The notes under the pieces were generated by a model. That model ran no database searches, had not been told where the DNA came from, and saw only the letters and a program-made list of their open reading frames with translations. Shown here in pieces: positions 48,695-62,954 of a stretch of DNA of 64,000 nt. A program made the position numbers and the translations under genes. Each line of letters opens with the position of its first letter. Within the stretch, counting starts at the first letter, position 1. Origin of the DNA: Dioscorea cayenensis subsp. rotundata (taxonomy: Eukaryota; Streptophyta; Magnoliopsida; Dioscoreales; Dioscoreaceae). The stretch spans positions 2,294,001-2,358,000 of the forward strand of contig NC_052480.1 of the NCBI RefSeq assembly GCF_009730915.1, read 5' to 3'.

Positions 48695-49051
48695 TTAAGA
48701 TATTTATTATGAGGAAATCACCTAAAATGAAAAAAAAAGAAAATACCACTATTTTTAGTATTTATGTATTCAGATAATATCAGTGAAATTATATAAATTA
48801 AAAAAAATGATAGAAAAATGTGTTTTTATATTTTAATAAAAAAATTATTAAAATTTATTTTAATCGAAAGTGAGAGAAATAACACTTATTTTATATCAGG
48901 ACAAATTAACAAATTAACATCAGAAGGAGAGAAATCAGACCACTCTTCCAAAAATGACCGACCCAGAGTGACCCGGGTTTTTAGGTTCTTTTAAAAATTG
49001 CGCCGGATCTTCTTTAGCGGAGTCAGTACTCAGGAACATCAGAACACATTG

Positions 49052-49080
49052 AAAACCCTAGATCCCCATTCCATTATAAA
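49052..49080 (+). promoter_or_regulatory. GAPDH core promoter: telo-box-like site and TATA box
   Basis: AAACCCTA begins near 49053, and TATAAA is at 49075-49080 within ccattataaaagcc. The ATG follows 83 bases after the TATA box, which suits a leader of about 50-60 bases. Telo-boxes are common near starts of plant housekeeping genes. Confidence 0.6.
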
Positions 49081-49162
49081 AGCCTTCGCCTTTACCCTTC
49101 TACAGCTGTCATCGTTCTCAGTTTCTCGTCTCCACTCTTGCTTTCAAAACTCTCAGATCGTC

Positions 49163-52997
<3,835 letters not shown>

Positions 52998-54086
52998 GAT
53001 GTTTATCCCTCAAGTCTAGATCCAGTCTCCATCAATGTGGTTTATGGTCTGTTTGTTCTTAATAGTTTGTGTATTTCTCTGATGGGAATAAAAGTCCGAT
53101 ACTCTGTGATGTTTGGGTCTTTTGTTTTTCTGAATATGTTTGTGTTGGTCTGAGGGTTACCCTCATTTTGTTGAGTTATGCTCTGAATCGGCTGAAATTT
53201 GAACTGTAACTTGTGATAAAATTGGCTGTGCTTGCTTTTCTTTTCCCTTGTTTATGCTATATTTGGTTTGACCTTTATGTTAGAATGTTATTAAACTTAT
53301 GTTTTTGCAGGGCTGAGTGAGTTTAAGTGCTTGCTCGGAAATATTGTGGCAAATTACCTTCTAGGTTTTGTTTTGTTGTTCTTGATAATGCATCCATCTC
53401 TTCTAATTGATATTTTTAGATATTTGGATTTCTTTTTTCGGTGGTTATTGGTGAAACCATGGATTAGTTTTGATGCTTCAAAGTATGTATCGATATGAGG
53501 TTATTCTCCTAATGTGATGAACAGATGGGAGGCCAGCAAATAATTTGATCCAGTGGATAGAAGTTGCATATGATGGCAAATGCAACAAGTATGTTGACTG
53601 TATGTGTAAATAATGCCTTTTAGAGTGTCCATCTTATGTTAACGGTTAAACTAACCATTTTTCTGTTTCTTGTGTGGTAGTTGTGTGTCATTGCTGTAAT
53701 TTATTTGGCGAACATACAATATTTGGAAGCACTAATATGCTCTCTGCTTTGTAAGACCTTTTGAGAGTTTGGTTTCAATACATTATTATTGAAGCTTTTT
53801 CAATATGTAAGGTGTGTGCACTCACCTTCCCTTCCTTTTTAAAGTTTATAAGTGCGAAATTCTGTCTTCTCTAAGTTTTTCATAGTGATAATGGTACCTT
53901 TTGTTTGCTCAAATGATGAGTTACCTAATAGAGGTTTTTTTATTTGAAGTAAAATTAGCTTAAGCTCTTGAACACATTTATTTTTAGAAGCTAGAGGTTG
54001 GCAAGAAAATTAATTTATATTTTGAATTTTAATTAATATAAATATTTCAATAGAGGCATATAAGCAAATGTGTTTATATGAGTATG

Positions 54087-54598
54087 TACTCGTCAAATGG
54101 GCCATGCTGGCCCGGGCCCGCGATGAGTTGGGTCATGCTTAGCCCAAGCATTGTGCTACATGATCATGCTTGGTCCCAGGCATGGTCCAAATCCCGGGCC
54201 ATGTTAGGCTAGGGTTTGTAGCCCGCTGGCTGGCACGGCCTGCAGTCCCGTTTTGGGCCATGTTGGCCCGACACGCCAAATACAAGATTTTTATTTTTTA
54301 TTTTATTTACTTTATATATATGTTTTTTTAGTAAATAATGTTTTTAGTTCAATGTTTTTGAATTTTCGGATTTTTTTTAATATTTTTTTAAGCAATTTTA
54401 GGGGTTTTTTTTAATATTTTTGGGTTTAAAATATAAATATAATATAACTGGGCCGGGTCACGTGTTGGGTGAGACCTTGGTGATTAGCGTGTTGTGCCAG
54501 CCCGGAACAATTTTTAGACAGGTTGTACCGGCACGAGCACACATAGTGCATGAGCCGTAGTGGGCCCAGGCCGTGTCGGTCCATTTTGACACCCTAGA
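54087..54598. mobile_element. non-autonomous hAT-like element with GGCC-rich ends
   Basis: The left end (CGTCAAATGGGCCATG) and right end (as reverse complement, AGGGTGTCAAAATGGACC) are inverted repeats, and both subterminal regions are rich in GGCC, CCCGG and GGGCCATG motifs, in contrast to an AT-rich centre. AGGGTGTCAAA-type termini are seen in plant hAT elements. There is no transposase frame; the target duplication could not be identified with certainty. Confidence 0.5.
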
Positions 54599-55756
54599 TG
54601 TAGCCGTAGTTACGCACCATGCCAAGAATGCAATTTTAAAAATAAAAAATAAAAAAAAATATATATATATTTTTTTAATTATTAAATACACGGTTGCTAA
54701 GAAAGAAATATTAAATTTTGGAGAACTTTGTTACAAACTTTGATGTTTTGCATAGTTAAATAGTTAAATATTTAGTAGGTAAGTTAGTAGTGATGGCTTA
54801 TCCATGTTATAAAAAAAATTAAAAAATTAATAAAGTCAAAAGCCAACTCAAGAAGTTTGGTAACTCACTAGATAGGTTCTTCTTCAATGACTTAAAATGC
54901 TACTTGATGGTGTTTAGAAGATTAATTTATACTTTCTCTGATTCAATACTTTATATTAGTAGTATGGTACCATACCTTTTTTCTTGTCTATTGTGTGAGT
55001 TGTGAGTTAAGTCATTAGGTTTTTCATATATGAATGAGTAATATTCATAGCAATATAACTGAATTAATGAAGTACATCAAGTGATACATGATTAACTAAA
55101 ATAATATTTAATGATGACAACTTTGTAGAAGCATCTTTATGATTGTGTCTAAGACCAAATGAGACTCAATTGTATCTCAATATATATATATATATATATA
55201 AATTAAAATCTAATTGGGAAACAGTGAAGAGAATGGCAAGTTAAGTATATAATATATATATATATATAGACGACAATGGAATGAAAAATATATTATAAAA
55301 AATTATAGAAAATTGAAACATTACTTAAATAAATTCATTTTTTAATTTATTTAGTAAATATTAAACATGGACAAACCCACAAACCATGCATTAGAAACGA
55401 GGATTTGATTTTTTATTTAAGAGCAAAATGGAAATAATGGTCACTCTTCAAATGATCATAAATGTTTAAATTATATATTAATCAAGTGAACCATTGTACT
55501 CCAATTAATATACTCTTTCATAAAATATTTTGCTACATTATAAAATATATAAATTAAATCCTTGATGATATTAGTTTTGATGATAAGACTTTGAAATAAC
55601 AATATCATCTCTTTTTAGGGACTGGACCAGAAGAGGATGTGTACCTCCATCTCTTTACAGCATAGCATGTCTATTTACATTGAACCTCTTTGCATGCTCT
55701 TCTCCCATTTCTTCTTATCCTTCTTCATCCTTAATTCCATTACTCTCAAAATACTA

Positions 55757-55795
<39 letters not shown>

Positions 55796-58204
55796 CTGAA
55801 ATTCATGCATGATTGCATGCTTTCAGAGTGCATAAAGTGGAAGAAAAAAAATAAAGTGGATAATGAGTTCCACTATTTCATTTTCATGCATGAATGAAAC
55901 ACACCATGTTCTTCTTGCAAGACATTTCTCTCTTTGTCCAACATCTTCTTTTCATTCTTTGCTTTCATGGCCCTATTTATTGGACCATTTTCTCCATTTT
56001 AACCTCCTTTTTATTTATATATTATACATATATTACCCAAGGATATGATTATTATAACAATAAAAAACAAATATGATTTTTCCACAATATATATTACCCA
56101 ATTTTTGTAAGTTATATATATATATATATTTCTTGAATATGAAAGTTTAGATGAAATAAGACGATTTACAACCCAACTGTATTGGTCATAATACAAAACG
56201 TTACTGGTATATGAAATTCAAGTCTAATAAGATATAATGGTGATAATATATTTCTGATTGTGAGTATGAATTTGTAACTAAAATTATATATTACTAAGTA
56301 AAAATGTTATATACTAGACGGTTAATTTTTTTAACCGTGCTTGTTATATTTTGCTTTAATAAAAAAAAAGGGTTAGGTTAAATGGGTGCATGTGGAACTA
56401 CTGGTCATGCATGCATCCATGCATCATTGCATTTACCCACATTTCAAGATATTCACATTCATGCTCACCACATACCAAATCTTCTTTTTCATTATTTTTT
56501 TATTTCCTACTTGTTATACATTTCTTCTAAATTTAAACCAATGATAAGATTCAATTTTTATTTATTTTTTTATTTTTTTGCGTGTCATATGATCAATCTC
56601 AATATGTGAACAATATTTAGTTTTAAATAATTTTGTACACTAGTAGTTGTTATTTTTTAATTATAAAATAATTTTTTATATTTATTTTTGTAGTCTTTGT
56701 TGGTCATCTTCAAATCTCATTTTTGTACAATTTGTAAATCTTAATATAAATTTCAATATTCAAGGATTTTTATAGAGTCACTTTTCTCTGAATTTTTTTT
56801 TTTACCATGGAAGGGATTAAAAAAATAAAAATAAAAAAATTGAAATAAAAATAATAAATAATAAATAAATAAAAACATAGCATTAAGTAATGCTAAGAAG
56901 CATGTGACTCCTGCCTAACTTTGGATCTGAGAACAAATAAAATTTTTAATGGTTGGAAAATCATATCAAAGGGCATTGATTGCTTATGGATTTAATAAAC
57001 TAATGCCAAAGAATAAATGTAACATTTGTTTAATTTATTAAATAAAATTGAATATATAACTATCACACTTCATACCTCCATAACAATAGGGTAATTACTT
57101 ATATACCCTTCTAAACATCATATTTATTATAGACCTCATAGTGAAAAGTTAATTTTAAATTTTTTAAATAAAATATTTAATATCAATTACACTTTTGTTT
57201 TTGTGGGGTTATGTAATAAAAGAAAAACAAAAGGATCATAAGATCACTTTAAAAGGGAGGAGGAATAAGAGTAGCTAATCAAACTAAAGACTCTTTAATC
57301 ACACTTTCAAGTATGATTAATTGGTTAATTTATGTTAAGAAAAAAAAGAGAAAATAAATATATAAAATGAAAAGGTTTATAATTTTATTGGCACTTTCTC
57401 TCTTCTAATAATATATTCTACTATTTAGTGATTTGTCTTTATATTTGCATGCTGAATTTGTCATCCTTTGTTTTAGACTTTTAGTTCACCCAATCATAAA
57501 CCAAAAACCAAAAGATTTTTAACTCTATACATTTGGCTTTTTTTTCTCTATGTTCTAATGATCTTAATATTTGTCTTGCATATGAATTCTAGATTTTCAT
57601 AGATTAAATATTTATATTAAGTTTATAAAAAATAAAATTTAAAATAAAATTATTTTATATACCCTTGGTAATAAAAACAAGTAATTACTAAAACACCCAA
57701 GTAAATATGGAACATAAAAATTTATTTATTTATATATCTATACCGATAAAAATCACATTAAAAATGATATTAATACAACTAAATAAAGAGTGGTATGTTT
57801 ATATATATATATATATATATTATCATTATTAATTAAATGCATTTTAAGGATAATGAATGATTTCATTTTAATTACTAATAAATCTTTGACATGAAAATAC
57901 ATGTCTTATCTATGTTTCTCTATCATCAAACTCTTCATATTTATTATATATATTTATATATTCCAACCAATTAAGAAGAAAGCAAGCAAGCAAATAAATC
58001 TTAAAATAAATAAATAAATAAATAAATAAATAGATAATAAAAAGAAACAGAGCTCTCTGCCAACCATCACCATCTTTGATTATCCAGCAGCACATGGACA
58101 CTCTTTTGCTGACCACCAAACAAAAACCTTTGTAACTAAACCTGAAAAATCCCATTTTTTGAGACTTGACATTAAAAATTTGTCTGAGGTCCACATCATT
58201 GTTA

Positions 58205-58550
58205 AGACAGGGACCCACCACCCTAACTTCTCCATAACCGCAGTTACAGAGAAGGGTTGGTGGTGGTATATCAACTAGAGGAATTGGGCCTCATAGGCGA
58301 TGTGGGGACTCATGGTCCCCTGGCCCACTGCGTCCCAGCACTCCACTGGGCACAGCGGATGTGGGACCCTAAGATCCCTAGTCACAGCAGCGGAGCATGT
58401 ACCGTCTAGTATTAAGACGAGTGACCCACGCACTTAACTTCCATAACCGCGATTCTGAGGGAAGGGGTTGGTGGTGGTATATCAACTAGAGGGAATTGGC
58501 TCCCACAGGCGATGTGGGACTATGGTCCTGAGCCACTGCGTCCCAACAAT
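58205..58550. repeat. diverged direct duplication, units about 125 bp
   Basis: Units near 58210-58336 and 58423-58548 share 'acttctccataaccgc', 'ggttggtggtggtatatcaa', 'ctagag(g)gaattgg', 'aggcgatgtggg' and 'cactgcgtccca'. A spacer with gatgtgggaccc lies between them. The units are GC-richer than the flanks. The origin is unknown; degraded terminal repeats of a small element are possible. Confidence 0.6.
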
Positions 58551-58650
58551 CATTATCTGAAAACAGCAATCCACAGCACTCCAGTGCTTCCTCTTTTTTT
58601 TTTCAGGTACAAAAGGAATCTCAAGTTTTTCTTGGTTCTCATCCTCAACA

Positions 58651-59545
58651 ATGTGTTCTTGGGTGTGCCTTCTCTGTGAATTCATGGTTGCTCTTGCTGC
58701 TGTTGCTTCCCCTTCAGAGGTTCTTGCTCTGGCTGTAAGCTTTTTTTTACTCAGTTTAGTTGATTCTTTGTTTTTGTGAGCTTTATTAGTGTAAATCAAA
58801 TGGATTATGTTCAGTTTTCCTTTGCAAAGTTGTGTTTTTTAGTGTAATTTCTTTGTATGAGCTCCATTATAGTGTTTTCTTCACAGCATTGTGTTCTTGG
58901 GTGTGGCTTCTTCTTAACTGTGAATGAAATGGCTTCTCTTGCTTTTACTTTCCCTTCAGAGATCCTTCCTCTGACTGTAGGCTTTTTAACTCAGTCAAGC
59001 TGATTCTTTGTTATTGTAAGCTTTATTACTGTAAATCACATGGTTTGTGCTCAGTTTTCCTTTCCAAAGTTGTGTTTTTTTTTACTGTAATTTCATTATA
59101 TGAGCTTCATTCTAGTGCTTTCCTCACAACATTGTATTCTTGGGTGTTCTCCTCAACTGTGAACGCATTTTCCCTTCAGAGGTTCTTGCTCTGACTGTAA
59201 GCTTTTTAACTCAGCCAAGTTGACTGAGTTAATTCTTTGTTCTTGTGAGCTTTATTACTGTAAATCACATGGATTGTGCTTAGTTTTCCTTTGCAAAGTT
59301 GTGTTTTTAGTGTAATTTCTTTATATGAGCTTCATTCCAGTGCTTTCCTCACAATAGTGAGTTTCCTTCAGAGGTCCTTGCTCTGACCGCAAGCTTTTAA
59401 CTCGGTCAAGTTGTTTCTTTGTTCTTGTGAGCTTTATTGCCGTGAATCACATGGATCAGGCTTACATTTCCTTTACAAAGCTGTGATTTTTACTGTGATT
59501 TCTTGATGTGAGTTCCACTACAATGCTTTCCTCACACTTAAGTAA
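58651..59545 (+). repeat. tandem array of four units of about 220-243 bp
   Basis: Units start near 58651, 58888, 59131 and 59352. Each contains, in order, 'ttgt(g/a)ttcttgggtgt', 'cccttcagagg..cttgctctg', 'gtaagctttt', 'aactcag', 'attctttgtt', 'gagctttatta', 'aaatcacatgga', 'cagttttcctttgcaaagtt', and 'tcattctagtgctttcctcaca'. Unit 4 is the most diverged at its start. The array ends about 280 bases before the ankyrin start codon and may be in its transcribed leader. Confidence 0.85.
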
Positions 59546-59822
59546 CTGCTTCTTTCTTGTGTCTTCAGTCCTTTTCATGATATCCCTCTGGTTTTCTTGG
59601 TTTCTCCACTAAGCCCTTGTGTTTATTTTCATCTCTTTTGTTTGCACCTAGCGTGTCTTCTTCCCTTTATCCTCTTTCGTAACGCTTTTGATTTTTTTTT
59701 TCTAGATTTTCTCTTCTTCCTTCTCTTGAAGATCTAATCTTTATATGCATTATCTTGATGTTTTCTTAAATGGACAGCTCTAGTCTTCAATTCTAGTACT
59801 TCCTGTTGTCCTGTTGATCAAA

Positions 59823-62031
59823 ATGCCACCTTCTTACTTCCCTCTTCGATGGGAAAGCACCGGAGATCAATGGTGGTATGCATCCCCTATTGATTGGGCA
59901 GCAGCAAACGGCCATTATGATCTTGTTCGTGAGCTACTACACCTTGATACAAACCTTCTCATAAAGCTCACATCTCTCCGGCGGATCAGGAGGCTGGAAA
60001 CAGTCTGGGATGATGATGAACAGTTTGTGGATGTGGCTAAATGCCGAGCGTTTGTTGCCCGAAGCCTCCTTCTTGAATGTGAGATCAAGAACAAGAAGAA
60101 CACTTTGATTAGAGCTGGATATGGTGGTTGGTTGCTATATACTGCAGCCTCTGCAGGGGATATGAGTTTTGTTCAGGAGTTGCTCGAAAGAGATCCGCTC
60201 TTAGTGTTCGGAGAAGGAGAATATGGAGTTACTGACATTTTCTATGCTGCGGCGAGGAGCAAGAACTCAGACGTGTTCCGGCTTTTGTTCGATTTTGCCT
60301 TGTCACCAAGGTGCATGATGGGAGGTGGCAGTGGAGTGCATGAGGGGATTGGTGGGAGCTCGGCTGTTTTTAGGTGGGAGATGATGAACAGGGCTGTTCA
60401 TGCTGCTGCAAGAGGTGGAAACTTGGTGATGTTGATGGAGTTTCTTGCGGATTGCTCTGATGTTCTTGCTTATCGTGATAATCAGGGGTCTACTATTTTG
60501 CATGCTGCTTCTGCGAGAGGACAGGTTCAGGTAATGTTTCTATTGCTCTAATGTGTTTCTAATTGTTTATATAAGACGGTATTTGATGAAATCACTAGTA
60601 CCCTTCATAATTTATAGTGATCAAATTGTTTTGTATCAATGTTTATTGTGCAGGTGGTTAGGAAGATAGTGGCATCATTTGATATAATCAACTCTAGAGA
60701 CAATCAAGGAAACACAGCATTGCATGTCGCTGCTTTCCGGGGTCACTTATTGACAGTGAAAGCTTTGGTTGATGCCTCTCTGTCATCTTCATGTTTGATA
60801 AACAATGCCGGAGATACATTTCTTCATATGGCAGTAGCAGGATTCAGAACTCCAGGCTTTCGAAGACTTGACAGGCAAATGGAGCTCATGAAGCAGTTAA
60901 TTTCGGGAAACATTGTGGATGTTTGCAAGATTATAAATGTCAGAAATCATGAAGGAAGAACTGCCCTCCACACTGCTGTGATCGGCAATGTGCATTCTAA
61001 TCTTGTCGAACTCTTGATGAGTGTAAAATCAATTGATCTTAATGTTAGAGATATCCATGGTATGACAACTTTGGATTTACTGAATCAACGCCCTCGATCA
61101 GCTTCATCGGAGATACTGATCAAACAGCTGATTTCTGCTGGAGGGATTTCAAACTCGAAAGATAACATGGCAAGATCGGCGATTGTTTCTCAAATGAAGA
61201 TGCAAGGAATAGGGAACAGCCCAGGGAACTTCTTTTCGAATTTCCGATGCTGAGATATTCCTCTACAGTGGTGTTGATGTGCCTGAACTCACAGTTGTGG
61301 AGCGAATGAGTGGAAGAGCTAGCTCATGCTCAAGTGCCAGTAAACCCGAAATCACGCAATGCGAAACAGTCGATGAAAATGATGTCTCTTCCGATCAAAA
61401 GAAGAAGCCAAATGCAGTCAACAATGCAGCAAGGCGACTCAAAATTCTACTCCGATGGCCCCGTCGTCAAGAGAAGAAAGCTGAAACACCGAAAAAGGAA
61501 GCTGAAACACCAAAGAAGGTTGCAGATGATGACTCACTGGACTCTGTAAAGTCCTCAAAGAAACTGAGTGAACGCGACGACACACCTACACCCCTCCGGC
61601 AGCGGTTCACCAGAGGAACGTCACTCATGAACAACAAGCGAACACTTTCGGTCAGGACCTCGACACCAAGTCCAGCAACAAAGAAAAAATTTGCTGCTGG
61701 CCTGATGCACGGAGTCATTCAAGCGATGCCACATTTAGCGCCATCAGTGCGAAGTACTACTAAATCTTTTTCTAGAGCATCAGTGGATAAACAGAAAGGC
61801 ATGTGCTTCGATGAAGAGACCGTTGTTGTCGCACCTTCATCGAATGCAGGGATTACTGAAGGAACCGGGAGAGTACACCGCAGAAATCTAGATTTGTGCA
61901 CAGTAAGTTGATGAACAATTACTTCTGTTTTGGAGCACATGGTTTGTCCGTGGAGGATCCAATTAACGGTAAGAGATCTCGTCGGATGTTCAAACGATCG
62001 GTTCTAGCAGTTGCTTGAATTGTTGAGCAAA
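59823..62031 (+). CDS. ankyrin-repeat family protein gene with two frame breaks
   Basis: Exon 1 is 59823-60530 (236 codons, start MPPSYFPLRWESTGD) and exon 2 starts at 60654. Ankyrin motifs are clear: PIDWAAANGHYDLVRELL, LLYTAASAGDMSFVQELLERDP, NQGSTILHAASARGQVQV, NQGNTALHVAAFRGHLLTV, EGRTALHTAVIGNVHSNLVELL. The frame then meets a stop at 61251, after an apparent extra base in the GGG at 61223-61225. Reading one frame over gives the family's conserved TSFRISDAEIFLYSGVDVPEL, and the frame stays open to 61911. A second shift near 61900 leads to KLMNNYFCFGAHGLSVED and a natural stop at 62029-62031. As read, the product would be 435 residues and lack about 260 conserved residues. This is either a young pseudogene or two sequence errors. 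The protein family is known to me only as 'ankyrin repeat family protein'. Confidence 0.8.
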
Positions 62032-62954
62032 TGATGCCTTGAATAATAATCCTATGAAGGTTAGTAAGGAATGTAGGAGTTTTCTTAAGAAAATCTACTA
62101 AGGTTGTAGTTTATGCTTGTGTAAATTTTGTTTTAAGAGTGGGTGTGATTTTGTGATGTCTGATGAACCTTTTGTTGCAGCTTTAAAGTAATGCTGTTGT
62201 TATGCATCATTGTAATGTTGAAAAAGGAAGTAGCATATTGATGCTGTTTTGTGTTTCTTAATGTTTTGATCTTAATAACATGTGAATTATCTCAGTATAT
62301 GTTTCCAAGTTTCTTCTTGTTACCATTCATTCCACTTGCTTTTCTGCTACTGTTTCAAAAGCATTTGTTGCTACTCTTGATTCATTCAAATGAGATTACA
62401 AGAGTAACAATAGCTCCTTTCAATACTGTTGATTTGCCAAGATAATCACTCGGCTTTTAAAATTTATAAAAATTATGAAATATTGGTCAGGAATCAGGAT
62501 GAAATTGAAGCATCATGCATTCATCATCCAATGTATAAACCTGCATTTGGCTTTTCAATAACGAAATTATTTAGTGACTGAGAAATCAAACACCAGAAGA
62601 CAACCAGCAACAAAAAAATAACATACTGAAAACAATTGAGAAACATCATCCATTCCTCTTCCAGATATTCAGTATGAACACAGACACCAACATCTGTATA
62701 AGTTGCCATTGGATTAATTCAATACTTAAAATTATTCAGTAAAATAGGAGGGAGGGGGAATTGCAAAATAACTCAATAGAAAAAAATAGTTCAGTTCTCT
62801 TCTACACCTATATTATGGCATTGTGTTTGTGAAAACATTAATCAATGCCTTCTTCTAAGCTCCAACTCCAAAACCCCCAATGCCCCTCTTTCAAGTCCCA
62901 TTTAGGACTTGAAGCCGAAAACAATCACTTAAAGGTGGCTGCTGTCTTATCTTT
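62032..62954. other. 3' flanks of the convergent ankyrin and Hsp70 genes
   Basis: The stretch holds the two facing 3'UTRs and AT-rich sequence. No further coding frame was recognised. Confidence 0.65.

Larger units (their letters stand above)
44863..49162. other. long spacer with MITEs and the GAPDH promoter region
   Basis: From 45050 the DNA is AT-rich with a palindromic MITE (45181-45413) inside (TA)n, and further (TA)n tracts near 46113 and 46323. From 47585 to 47930 it is GC-richer, with a G-box palindrome at 47756-47777. Two Tourist-like MITE copies fill 47932-48694. The GAPDH core promoter follows. No open frame in this stretch looks like a gene. Confidence 0.6.
52998..58647. other. 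long spacer downstream of GAPDH
   Basis: The first few hundred bases are GAPDH 3'UTR, with aataaaag near 53087. A GGCC-rich hAT-like element occupies about 54087-54598. A possible LINE-tail remnant (gatggcttatccatg) lies near 54793. From 54800 to 58060 the DNA is AT-rich with many (TA)n tracts, for example at 55174-55200, 55759-55793 and 57800-57821. A GC-richer diverged duplication lies at 58205-58550. No gene was recognised. Confidence 0.6.

Noticed and set aside
60303-60503. Open frames antisense to the ankyrin gene
   Set aside because: Codon shadow of a clear ankyrin-coding exon.
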